From NCBI RefSeq assembly GCF_009687865.1, contig NZ_BLAE01000043.1, forward strand, positions 1 to 64,000: 64,000 nt of DNA. The letters run 5' to 3'. Origin of the DNA: Acrocarpospora macrocephala. Its GTDB lineage: Bacteria > Actinomycetota > Actinomycetes > Streptosporangiales > Streptosporangiaceae. The position numbers and the translations under genes were made by a program. Below are positions 8,535 through 16,272 of the stretch, in pieces. The notes under the pieces are model-generated. The model made no database searches. It saw only the letters and a list, made by a program, of their open reading frames with translations, and was not told the origin of the DNA. Position 1 is the stretch's first letter, and each line of letters begins with the position of its first letter.

Positions 8535-10628
8535 TCAGTCACTCTTCGTGGCTGCGGGAACGTGGACCGCGAGCACCGTCACGTCGTCATCCTGCTCATA
8601 CCCGGACAACATCCTGTCCACCAGGAAATCCAGCAACATATGCGGACTTGTCACAACTTCTTCGGGAGCTTCGGCCACGACGGCCGCCAGTTCCCTGAGT
8701 CCGGCGTCGAGTCCGCGCTTGCGGTTCTCCACCAGACCGTCGGAGTAGAGCACCGCGGTGTGCCCGGGCGGCACGGCGAAGCGGAACTGCTTGCGGCTGG
8801 TCGCCCAGCCCAGCGGCGTGCCGGGCTCGGTTTCGTAAAGGATCGCCGTACCTTGCGGGGAGACCAGCAGGGGCGGCGGGTGACCGGCCAGCGCCAGCGT
8901 GCCCTCCCCGGTGCCGGGCTCGACCACCATGTACGCCAGGGTGGTGACCTGCTCTTCCTCCTCGGTGGCCTCGAACACCCGGTCCAGGCCGGTGAGGACC
9001 GCCGCGGGCGGCGGGTTGGTCAGCGCCAGGGCACGCATGGCGTTGCGGATCCGGCCCATCCCGGCCGCCGCCTTGACGCCCTTGCCCATGACGTCGCCGA
9101 CCACCGCCGCGACCCGCCCGTCCTGCAGGACGAACGCGTCATACCAGTCGCCGCCGACCTGCACATGCCGCGAACCCGACCGGAAACGCTGGGCCAGCAC
9201 CAGGCCGCGCACCACCGGCAGCCGGTCCGGCAGCAGGCTGCGCTGGAGCGTTTCGGCGGTCTTGTGCTCCCGTTCGAACAGGGTGGCCCGCTCCACGGCG
9301 AGCGCGCACTGCCCGGCCAGGGCCTCCAGGAAGACGCCGTCCTCCTGGGAGATCTTCTGCGGCCGGGTGAAGGAGAACCGCAGCGCGCCGAGGGCTCGCC
9401 CGGCGGCCAGCAGCGGCAGGCCCACCCAGGCCCGCTCCTCGGTGTGCGAGAGGAACCCGTTGATCTGGGCCGCCTCGCCGCCGGCGTCGGTGAGCTGGGT
9501 GCGCAGGCTGTCCGGCGACTCGGCGAAGACCGGGCGGCGGCTGTTCACCGCCATGGTCATCACGCTGGACCTGGACAGCAGGATGTCCTCGCCCGGCGCG
9601 CTCGGCACGTCCGGGATGCCGCCGCTGTTGATCACTTTCAGGCTGGCGCGTTCCTGATCGAGCAGGGCCACCGCCGAGTGGTCGGCGGCCAGTGCCGTAC
9701 GCCCCACGTCGATGATGACCTGGACTACCTGCTCCACGGTCAGCGCCTCGGCCAGCATGGCCGTGGCGCCCTGGAGGCGGGCGGTGCGCAGCGCCGCGGC
9801 GCCGAGCTGGTCGGTGAGGCGGCCGCGCATCTCCTCGGCCTCGCGCTGGGGCGTGACGTCGGAGTTGGCGCCGACCCACTCCACCACCCGGCCGTGCCGG
9901 ATGATCGGGACGGCCCTGACCTCGAAGTGCCGGTAGCCGCTGGCCCGGGTGCGGACCCGGTAGCTCCACTCGAACATGGTCCGGCCGCGCAGCGCCTCCC
10001 GCCAGGCCTCCTCGGCGGCCGGGCGGTCGTCGGGATGGACCGCGTCCAGCCAGCCGTGCGCGAGGTATTCCTCCAGGCCCTGGCCGGTGATGGCGCGCCA
10101 CTGCGGCGCGTCCTCGATCACGGCGCCGCTGGGCGAGGTGATCCAGACCAGCTGCTGCTGGGATTCCACCAGGGAGCGGTAGCGCTCCTCGCTGCGGCGC
10201 AGGTCCTCCTCGGTGAGCTGGCGCTCGGTCACGTCCACGCCGAACAGGGCGGCGCCCAGCGGCGCGCCCTCCTCATCGCGCATGGGGAAGAAGGCGACGG
10301 TCCAGTGCCGGGTGTCGCCGTTCTCCGCGCGGGTCCTGAGCCGCTGGTCGGTGACCGGGAGCCCCTCCTCCGCGATCCTGCGCAGCGCGGAGTCGATCAA
10401 CGTGGCCAGATCCGCCGACAGAAGATCAGCGGGAATACGATCAATATGCCGCTCGACAGGGTGCCCGGTCAGCTCGGTAAAGGTTGAGTTGACACGGACG
10501 AACCGACCAGACGGGTCGAAAAACGCGAAGGCGAACGGCGCCTCCGACATAAGGCCTTGAAAGAGGCCAGAGTCTGAGATGTCCAAACCCGACTCCCGGG
10601 GACGGGGCACGGAGGTTTCGGCGCTCAT
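8535..10628 (-). CDS. PAS-PAS-GAF-SpoIIE (PP2C) serine phosphatase
   Basis: Cytoplasmic sensor phosphatase of 697 aa. A first PAS domain (about 20-140: FDPSGRFVRVNSTFTELTGH, then RHWTVAFFPMRDEEG) and a second (about 150-270, ending GANSDVTPQREAEE) precede a GAF domain (about 290-440) and a C-terminal PP2C/SpoIIE domain (about 465-690) with QVGGDWYDAF, GDVMGKG, LAGHPPPLL, LYSDGLVENR and the closing DDDVTVL metal-site motif. Such proteins dephosphorylate anti-anti-sigma factors and act in stress or developmental sigma regulation. No anti-sigma kinase domain is fused here. The ATG at 10628 has GGAGGT eight bases upstream; the frame is open to 10727. The 218 bp downstream separate it from the sigma factor gene. 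Confidence 0.93.
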   Translation of the reverse strand: MSAETSVPRPRESGLDISDSGLFQGLMSEAPFAFAFFDPSGRFVRVNSTFTELTGHPVERHIDRIPADLLSADLATLIDSALRRIAEEGLPVTDQRLRTRAENGDTRHWTVAFFPMRDEEGAPLGAALFGVDVTERQLTEEDLRRSEERYRSLVESQQQLVWITSPSGAVIEDAPQWRAITGQGLEEYLAHGWLDAVHPDDRPAAEEAWREALRGRTMFEWSYRVRTRASGYRHFEVRAVPIIRHGRVVEWVGANSDVTPQREAEEMRGRLTDQLGAAALRTARLQGATAMLAEALTVEQVVQVIIDVGRTALAADHSAVALLDQERASLKVINSGGIPDVPSAPGEDILLSRSSVMTMAVNSRRPVFAESPDSLRTQLTDAGGEAAQINGFLSHTEERAWVGLPLLAAGRALGALRFSFTRPQKISQEDGVFLEALAGQCALAVERATLFEREHKTAETLQRSLLPDRLPVVRGLVLAQRFRSGSRHVQVGGDWYDAFVLQDGRVAAVVGDVMGKGVKAAAGMGRIRNAMRALALTNPPPAAVLTGLDRVFEATEEEEQVTTLAYMVVEPGTGEGTLALAGHPPPLLVSPQGTAILYETEPGTPLGWATSRKQFRFAVPPGHTAVLYSDGLVENRKRGLDAGLRELAAVVAEAPEEVVTSPHMLLDFLVDRMLSGYEQDDDVTVLAVHVPAATKSD

Positions 10629-10819
10629 GGTCGGCACCTCCGTCGCGTGCCAGGGTCTCCCACGAGGCACATCTCCATAACTGTGTTGAGTAGCGCAGGT
10701 CTGCCCTACATCATCGGCGATGGGCATGCGCGGACGGAAGCCCCGCCCGGCATGCGGTCAACGCATCCTGTCAAAAAAGCGCCACCTCGCGCAGCAAGAT
10801 CTGACGGCTTACCCCACGA

Positions 10820-11383
10820 CTACTTGGCAGCTCGCTTCGCTTCCTGCTTCGCCTCGCGCACTTTCGCCAGGCTGTCGGGGTCGACCACGTCGGCCACCGA
10901 CCGGTGCACCCCCTCCTCACCGTACGGCCCGGCCGCCTCGCGCCAGCCCCGGGGACGGACCCCGAGCTGCTTGCCCAGTAAAGCCAGGAAGATCTGTGCC
11001 TTCTGCTTGCCGAACCCGGGCAGCGCCAGCAGGCGGCGCAACAGCTCGGCGCCGTCGTCGACATCGGTCCAGATCCCGTCGGCGGAGCCATCGTAGTGCT
11101 CGACCAGATAGGCCGCCAGCAGTTGGATGCGACCGGCCATCGCGCGGGGATAACGGTGCACCGCGGGCTTGGCGGCCAGCAGGGCCTCGAACTCCGACGG
11201 TTCATAGGAGGCGATCGCGGCCGCGTCCAGATCGCGGCCCATCCGCGCCTCGATCGTGTACGGCCCCGCGAACGCCCACTCCATCGGAATCTGCTGGTCA
11301 AGCAGCATGCCGAGGAGCAACGCCAGCGGGCTGCGACCGAGCAGCGCGTCGGCGTCCGGCTGCTGGGCGAGCTGGATGCGCAT
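10820..11383 (-). CDS. HhH-GPD-type base excision DNA glycosylase
   Basis: A 187-residue DNA repair glycosylase-like protein. The helix-hairpin-helix is visible as LPGFGKQKAQIFLALLGKQLGVRP (start about residue 121), and the N-terminal half has LALLLGMLLDQQIPMEWAF, characteristic of the actinobacterial HhH-GPD family annotated as a base excision repair protein. The C-terminus is a basic tail (REAKQEAKRAAK). I see no iron-sulfur cysteines, so it is not a classical Nth/MutY enzyme. It starts at the ATG 11381-11383; the frame is open much further upstream but with no family similarity. Lesion specificity cannot be read from the sequence. Confidence 0.85.
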   Translation of the reverse strand: MRIQLAQQPDADALLGRSPLALLLGMLLDQQIPMEWAFAGPYTIEARMGRDLDAAAIASYEPSEFEALLAAKPAVHRYPRAMAGRIQLLAAYLVEHYDGSADGIWTDVDDGAELLRRLLALPGFGKQKAQIFLALLGKQLGVRPRGWREAAGPYGEEGVHRSVADVVDPDSLAKVREAKQEAKRAAK

Positions 11384-11690
11384 GGGTCCAGCTTCGCACG
11401 CGGCGGCCCGCCGGGGAGCGAGGACGGCCGATCGTGGGGAAAGATCACCCTTAATCCGGTCAGAACCAGACCACAATGAGGCTTGACACCAGCGCGGAAA
11501 GTTATGGAATGAGAGACGCACGACCCCCCATATCAATGAGAAAGTTGTGATCTGGACAGCCGCGGCCCTGCGGCTGGCTGCGGGACGGGTTTCTCGTTGA
11601 TGACAGTGCCCCGTGCGAAGTTTCGGACATCTTCGGAAATCGAGCGCCTGTCGGCCATAGAGCCCCAACCAGCGAGGAGTGCATCTACCC
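11384..11690. other. 307-bp intergenic region
   Basis: No convincing gene here. A small hairpin is present: CAGCCGC (11557-11563) pairs with GCGGCTG (11570-11576) around GGCCCT. A TTGACA at 11483-11488 has no well-spaced -10 hexamer. The region must carry promoters for the divergent glycosylase and the small helical protein. Confidence 0.5.
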
Positions 11691-11984
11691 ATGCCGGTTC
11701 TCGCCCCACGCAGTCCCAATAATCCCAGCATTCCCGACATTCCCGGCAAAACCGATATTTCCGGCGTTTCGGGTGGGTCGGAGCAGCGGCTGACGCAGCC
11801 GGTCAGCGCCGTGCTCGCGGCCGAATTCACCGCCGTGCCCCGTCCGACCGTCGAGCGATGTGTCGCGGATGTGCTGGCTTGTGCGGAACACCTTGGAGTT
11901 GAGGTGACAACAGCTATTATCGAACGGATCGCTCGCGAGCACCTCCTCGCGATGATCAACTCTGCCCCGCCGAGCAGCAGATAA
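11691..11984 (+). CDS. Small helical protein, 97 aa (possible three-helix bundle type)
   Basis: The N-terminal 40 residues are Pro/Ser/Gly-rich and look disordered (NNPSIPDIPG). The C-terminal ~55 residues (VSAVLAAEFTAVPRPTVERC onward to HLLAMINS) form two to three amphipathic helices. That pattern resembles small actinobacterial proteins annotated with a three-helix bundle dimerisation domain, a tentative comparison from memory. I use the ATG at 11691, with GAGGAG 12 bases upstream; a GTG at 11679 is too close to that site. Function unknown. Confidence 0.6.
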   Translation: MPVLAPRSPNNPSIPDIPGKTDISGVSGGSEQRLTQPVSAVLAAEFTAVPRPTVERCVADVLACAEHLGVEVTTAIIERIAREHLLAMINSAPPSSR

Positions 11985-12047
11985 CGGGGTAGTCACCAGC
12001 CCGCGTTCCGGATGCCGTTTCGCGCCATAATGCGAGAAGGTAGAGGC

Positions 12048-12128
12048 GTGAGTGAGCGGAACGAGCGAGCCGACTGGAACGGCAGTCGTGACGCGGGGAA
12101 CGACGGGCGGACCGAGGAGCCCCCGTGA
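12048..12128 (+). CDS. Possible 26-aa leader ORF coupled to the next gene
   Basis: A GTG at 12048 opens a 26-codon frame (beginning VSERNERADWNG) that ends in TGA at 12126-12128, overlapping the GTG start of the next gene (12125) in a GTGA junction. An AGAGG lies just upstream. The overlap suggests translational coupling. Against it, GAGCGGAACGAGCGAG-like strings are common low-complexity intergenic sequence in actinobacteria, so the frame may be accidental. Confidence 0.3.
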   Translation: MSERNERADWNGSRDAGNDGRTEEPP

Positions 12129-13684
12129 GTCGAAGACGGCGACGAGATCCCCGTGAGAATCCGCCCGACGACGTTTTCGCGGAGATGCTGCTGGCGGCGC
12201 GCGAACTACTCGCCGTAAGGAGCCCGCTGGACGCCGAGCTCATGGTGTCCGACATGCTGGGCGCCTGGTGGGGGAAGCGCCTGCGCGGCGGCGACGTCGA
12301 GCAGATCCTCGGCGAAGGGCTGGTCGACTACGCCGCCAAGGCGGGCAGCCCGGCCGCGCTCACCCTGCTGATCTCGGTGGCCTACCTGGGCACCGCGCGC
12401 CAGGCGGCCAAGGCCGAGGGCGCGGCGCTGGCGCTGATGGAGTCCGACGTGGCCAGGCCGGGCTGGGCCGAGCGGGTCGGCGCGGTCAAACCCGCGGGCT
12501 GCTTCGTCTCGCGCGACATCTACGGCGACCAGGACACCGTGGTGTGTACGTTCGCGTACAACGGCGAGGACACCCACGCGCTGGTGATGGTCGTGGACTA
12601 CAACATGCGCGGGATGGCCCGGGACGCCTGGGTGTCCACCCAGGTCGACAAGCTGCTGGAGCAGGCGGGCCTGGAGGCGGCCGGCAATCCGATGCTGCGC
12701 TTCGAGGAGATCGAGCCGCAGCAGGCCAGGGCGCTGCTGGAGTTCGCGATGAAGGCGACCAAGGAGGCGTACGACCGGAAGGCCCCCAAACTGGTCAGCG
12801 ACAGCTACAGCGCCTACCACGCGTTCGCCCGGTCCCGGATCAAGGCGTTACCGCCCGGCCGCAAGCGCCCGGCGCCGCCGCACAGCGAGGCCCCCTACAC
12901 CCGGGAGCGGCGGGCCATGCTGGCCGCCGAGTTCCTCAGCTCGGACGCGGCCGAGAACCTGTCCGACCCGTCGGCGGCCTCCCGCTGCGCCGACCACATC
13001 ATCGACTACGGCTGCGACCAGGACTTCGGCCGGCCGCGGCGGGTCAGCCCGACCAAGTGCGAGACGTTCCTGCTCGACTGGCTGCCGCGCAAGGTCATGC
13101 TGAGCCCTGCCGAGCAGGACGCGATGCCGCACGTGCTGTCCGCCTGGGTGCGGTTCGCCGGTTACCGCATCGGCCTGTCCGAACACGCGGTACGGGCGAC
13201 GCTCGACGCGGTCTGGGAGGCCACCGGCCGTTTCACCGAGGCCTACCGCGACCCGACCACCTTCGGGCTGGATCGTTCGCTGGTCGAACGCCTGCTCCCG
13301 GACGGCGACCTGTCGGCGCTGGCCCGCCGGGCCTTCGTGTTCCCGATGTTGCAGGGCAAACACGGCGACATCGACCTGGACGCCCTGAACCCCGCCGACG
13401 AGGCCGACCGCCGGATCCTGCTGGAGATCGACCACGCCAGCGAGTTCGACCGGCCGGACTTCGCCGAGCACCTCGCCTGGCACCAGGAGATCGCCGGGCG
13501 GCTCTGGAACGGCGACCCGCCGCAGATGTGGGAGGCGGCCCAGCGCCTGATCGACCTCGGCCACGACCGCCACGACGTCCTGCACGTCCTCATCGAGATC
13601 GCCGAGCGCATCGGCGACCATCCCGACGAGCTCGCCGCCGCCCTGGACGACATCGCGGACATCCCGGACGAGCCTCCGACCTGA
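12125..13684 (+). CDS. Conserved hypothetical protein, 519 aa
   Basis: A large soluble protein I cannot assign. The N-terminal half (residues ~1-230) is alpha/beta in character, with a long helix-rich region around MVSDMLGAWWGKRL and a sheet-like segment TVVCTFAYNGEDTHALVMVVDYN. The C-terminal half is helical and ends with MWEAAQRLIDLGHDRHDVLHVLIEIAERI, weakly resembling the DUF1841-like helical module; this is not firm. There are no signal peptide, membrane span or nucleotide-binding motifs. GTG start at 12125 with GAGGAG five bases upstream. It is followed after 78 bases by pxpA on the same strand, but nothing suggests a functional link. Confidence 0.75.
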   Translation: MSRRRRRDPRENPPDDVFAEMLLAARELLAVRSPLDAELMVSDMLGAWWGKRLRGGDVEQILGEGLVDYAAKAGSPAALTLLISVAYLGTARQAAKAEGAALALMESDVARPGWAERVGAVKPAGCFVSRDIYGDQDTVVCTFAYNGEDTHALVMVVDYNMRGMARDAWVSTQVDKLLEQAGLEAAGNPMLRFEEIEPQQARALLEFAMKATKEAYDRKAPKLVSDSYSAYHAFARSRIKALPPGRKRPAPPHSEAPYTRERRAMLAAEFLSSDAAENLSDPSAASRCADHIIDYGCDQDFGRPRRVSPTKCETFLLDWLPRKVMLSPAEQDAMPHVLSAWVRFAGYRIGLSEHAVRATLDAVWEATGRFTEAYRDPTTFGLDRSLVERLLPDGDLSALARRAFVFPMLQGKHGDIDLDALNPADEADRRILLEIDHASEFDRPDFAEHLAWHQEIAGRLWNGDPPQMWEAAQRLIDLGHDRHDVLHVLIEIAERIGDHPDELAAALDDIADIPDEPPT

Positions 13685-13762
13685 CGGAACATCACCTTGA
13701 CGGGTGCAAAGCCTGGGGAGTTCCTGAGGGCGGCGAGCTCCCGCGGCGGGCATGATGTGACG

Positions 13763-14521
13763 ATGATCGATCTCAACGCCGACCTCGGCGAAGGGTTCGG
13801 CGTCTGGAAACTCGGCGACGACGCGGCCCTGCTGTCCGTCGTGACCAGCGCGAACGTCGCCTGCGGCTTTCACGCCGGCGATCCGGTCACGATCCGCGCC
13901 ACGTGCGTGGCCGCGGTGGCCCGGGGGGTTGCCATCGGCGCCCAGGTCTCCTATCGCGACCTGGCCGGGTTCGGCCGGCGCGAGATGGACGTGCCGCCGG
14001 ACGAGTTGCGCGCCGAGATCCTCTACCAGGTGGCCGCCGTCGACGGCATCGCCCGGGCGGTCGGCGGGCGGGTCTCCTACGTCAAGCCCCACGGCGCGCT
14101 CTACAACCGCGCCGTGCACGACGAGCGGCAGGCCGGAGCCCTGCTGGCCGCCGTCGCCGAATACCCGGCGCCCGCGCCGCTGCCCGTGCTCACCCTTCCC
14201 GGCTCGGTCATCCTCGACATCGCTCCTCGTTACGAGGTTCCGACGGTCACGGAATTCTTCGCCGATCGCACCTACACTCCGGCTGGCACGCTGACCTCCC
14301 GGCGGGAGCCCGGCTCGGTTCTGCATGACCCCGCCGAGGTGGCCGCCCGCGCGGTGCGCATGGCCACGGACGGCACGGTCGTGACCACCGACGGCGGCGA
14401 ACTCCCCATGCGGGCGCGCTCCATCTGCGTGCACGGCGACACTCCCGGCGCGGTGGCCCTCGCCCAGGGCGTGCGAAGCGCGTTGACCGATGCCGGGATC
14501 GAGATCGGGCCCTTCGCATGA
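13763..14521 (+). CDS. pxpA: 5-oxoprolinase subunit A (LamB/YcsF family)
   Basis: Subunit A of the bacterial ATP-dependent 5-oxoprolinase PxpABC, which opens 5-oxoproline (pyroglutamate) to glutamate. The family N-terminus is clear (MIDLNADLGEGFG), followed by ANVACGFHAGDP, QVSYRDLAGFGRREMDV, YVKPHGALYNRAV and the C-terminal ICVHGDTPGAV, with conserved Asp/His residues of the TIM-barrel active site. The ATG at 13763 gives 252 aa, the usual family length; upstream in-frame codons to 13697 have no family similarity. Its stop overlaps the pxpB start in an ATGA junction. First gene of the pxpABC operon. Confidence 0.93.
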   Translation: MIDLNADLGEGFGVWKLGDDAALLSVVTSANVACGFHAGDPVTIRATCVAAVARGVAIGAQVSYRDLAGFGRREMDVPPDELRAEILYQVAAVDGIARAVGGRVSYVKPHGALYNRAVHDERQAGALLAAVAEYPAPAPLPVLTLPGSVILDIAPRYEVPTVTEFFADRTYTPAGTLTSRREPGSVLHDPAEVAARAVRMATDGTVVTTDGGELPMRARSICVHGDTPGAVALAQGVRSALTDAGIEIGPFA

Positions 14522-15141
14522 CCGGCGCGATGCGGCGGGTCGGGGAGGACGCGCTGCTGGTGGAAACGGGTTCGCTGGCGGAGTCGCACCGGCTGGACGC
14601 GGTACTGCGAGGCCGGCGGCTCGCGGCGGTGGAGGAGATCGTTCCGGGCCCGGAGAGTGTGCTTGTCGTGGCTTCTGGTGGGAGTTTTGGGGAGATTTGG
14701 GCGCAAATTGAAGAGGCGGTCTCGGAGCGGGGCACGCAGGGTCAGGCCGGTGCGCCCGGAGCGGCCGAGGTGGTTGTCGAAGTCGAGTACGACGGGGTGG
14801 ATTTAGAGGTGGTCGCGGAGTTAACGGGGTTGCGAGTGGATGAGGTGATAGCGCGGCACTGCGGGTCGCCGTTCGTGGTGGGGTGGCTGGGGTTCGCGCC
14901 GGGGTTCGCCTATCTGGTGGGGCTTGATCCGGCTTTGGAGGTGCCTCGGCTGGAGGTTCCGCGCACATCGGTCCCGGCGGGGTCGGTGGCGATCGCGGGG
15001 GGTTATTCGGCGATATATCCGGCGGCATCGCCGGGTGGGTGGCGGCTGCTGGGCCGTACCCGGATGCGGGTCTGGGACGAGCACGCCGAGCCGCCGTCGT
15101 TGTTGCAGCCGGGGACGCGGGTACGGATGGTTCCGGCGTGA
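14518..15141 (+). CDS. pxpB: 5-oxoprolinase subunit B (KipI-like, allophanate hydrolase subunit 1 fold)
   Basis: Subunit B of 5-oxoprolinase, 207 aa. The diagnostic central motif is present: GWLGFAPGFAYLVGLDP, then PRLEVPRTSVPAGSVAIAGG and the GGWRLLGRTRMRVWD segment near the end. It starts within the pxpA stop (ATGA, 14518-14521). Its own TGA (15139-15141) overlaps a GTG at 15138, which was originally the pxpC start but now opens a decayed duplicate; the functional pxpC start is 250 bp further on. Codons 65-80 are less GC-biased in the third position than the rest, without obvious damage. Confidence 0.92.
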   Translation: MTGAMRRVGEDALLVETGSLAESHRLDAVLRGRRLAAVEEIVPGPESVLVVASGGSFGEIWAQIEEAVSERGTQGQAGAPGAAEVVVEVEYDGVDLEVVAELTGLRVDEVIARHCGSPFVVGWLGFAPGFAYLVGLDPALEVPRLEVPRTSVPAGSVAIAGGYSAIYPAASPGGWRLLGRTRMRVWDEHAEPPSLLQPGTRVRMVPA

Positions 15142-15387
15142 TCGAAGTCGTGGAGCCCAGGCCCATACGCCACCGTTCAGGATCTAGAACGGCCGGAAAC
15201 GCGAGTGCGGATGATTTCGGCGTGATCGAAGTCGTGGAGCCCAGGCTCATACGCCACCGTTCAGGATCAAGAGCGGCGGAAACGCGGGTATGGACGGTTT
15301 CGGCGTGATCGAAGTCGTGGAGCTGGGGCCATGCGCGATCGTTCAGGATCTGGGGCGGCCGGGGATGCAGACATGGGTGGTTTCGGC
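15138..15387 (+). repeat. Three extra tandem copies of the pxpB/pxpC junction
   Basis: GTGATCGAAGTCGTGGAG, the first 18 bases of pxpC, occurs at 15138, 15222, 15305 and 15388, with periods 84, 83 and 83 bp. Each unit consists of about 50 bp from the start of pxpC followed by about 33 bp resembling the last codons of pxpB, so every copy recreates the GTGA stop/start overlap. Copies 1 and 2 are frameshifted after the sixth codon (PRPIRHRSG instead of PGPYATVQD). Copy 3 (15305-15391) is in the right frame for 20 residues and ends in a TGA that overlaps the true start. The likely source is slippage between GCGGCCGGGG-like sequences at the two unit ends. Confidence 0.92.
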
Positions 15388-16272
15388 GTGATCGAAGTCG
15401 TGGAGCCGGGGCCGTACGCCACCGTTCAGGATCTGGGGCGGCCGGGGTATGCGCATCTGGGGGTGCCCCGCTCGGGGGCGGCGGATTCGCGTAGTGCGGC
15501 GCTGGCGAACCGGCTGGTTGGGAATCCGGAGTCCGCAGCCGTGATCGAGCTCACCTTCGGAGGGGCGGTCCTCCGGTTCGCGCGGGGGGTCTGGGTGGCC
15601 ATCACCGGTGCGTTCTGTCCCGTCGAGGTTGAGGGGCGGACGGAGGGGATGTCGGGGCCGGTTTGGGTGCCCGCCAATGCTGAGCTCAGGATTGGGATGC
15701 CTTCTTGCGGGTTGCGTACCTATGTGGGGGTCAGGGGTGGGATCACCGTGGAACCCGTTCTGGGGAGCCGTTCCACGGATTCGCTTTCGGGGTTGGGGCC
15801 CCGGCCACTGCAGCGGGGAACGGTTCTCCCGGTGGGCAGCACCGGCGCGATGTTGTCGGTCGATCTCGCGCCGGTCGCGCCGTTCGCCCGGCAGCCGGTC
15901 GTCGGGGTGATCAGAGGGCCGCGGGACGACTGGTTCACCCCGGATGCCCTCCGTGACCTGTGCGCCGAACCCTACGAGGTGACCTCGGAGAGCAACCGGG
16001 TCGGGCTTCGCCTGTCCGGCCGCCCCCTGATCCGGAGCCGCCAGGGGGAACTGCCGAGCGAGGGCATGGTGTCGGGCGCGATCCAGGTCCCCCCGAACGG
16101 CCAGCCGATCGTCTTCCTGGCCGACCATCCGCCGACGGGCGGCTATCCGGTCATCGGGGTCGTCCGGAGCTCGGACCTGCCGGCCGTCGCCCAGTGCCGC
16201 CCCGGGACCCGGATCCGCTTCCGCCTCACCGGGGCTCAGGAATGGCCGCCGACGAAACCGATGTCCGCGTAG
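15388..16272 (+). CDS. pxpC: 5-oxoprolinase subunit C (KipA-like, allophanate hydrolase subunit 2 fold)
   Basis: Subunit C of 5-oxoprolinase, 294 aa from the GTG at 15388. Family marks are the N-terminal VIEVVEPGPYATVQDLGRPG, the GVPRSGAADSRSAALANRLV segment, and the C-terminal PSEGMVSGAIQVPPNGQPIV and DHPPTGGYPVIGVV motifs. The start is fixed by the family N-terminus and by the GTGA overlap with the end of the preceding duplicate. Whether translational coupling to pxpB survives the 250-bp insertion is uncertain; ribosomes would have to be handed on through the small frames of the repeats. The 3' end overlaps the convergent substrate-binding protein gene by 37 bases. Confidence 0.92.
   Translation: MIEVVEPGPYATVQDLGRPGYAHLGVPRSGAADSRSAALANRLVGNPESAAVIELTFGGAVLRFARGVWVAITGAFCPVEVEGRTEGMSGPVWVPANAELRIGMPSCGLRTYVGVRGGITVEPVLGSRSTDSLSGLGPRPLQRGTVLPVGSTGAMLSVDLAPVAPFARQPVVGVIRGPRDDWFTPDALRDLCAEPYEVTSESNRVGLRLSGRPLIRSRQGELPSEGMVSGAIQVPPNGQPIVFLADHPPTGGYPVIGVVRSSDLPAVAQCRPGTRIRFRLTGAQEWPPTKPMSA

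Noticed and set aside
11483..11510. TTGACA-type promoter upstream of the small helical protein
   Set aside because: No acceptable -10 hexamer at 16-18 bp spacing.
12848..15250. 800-codon open frame on the minus strand opposite the pxp operon
   Set aside because: Composition is Pro/Arg-rich and it is antisense to four well-supported genes; a third-position GC artefact.
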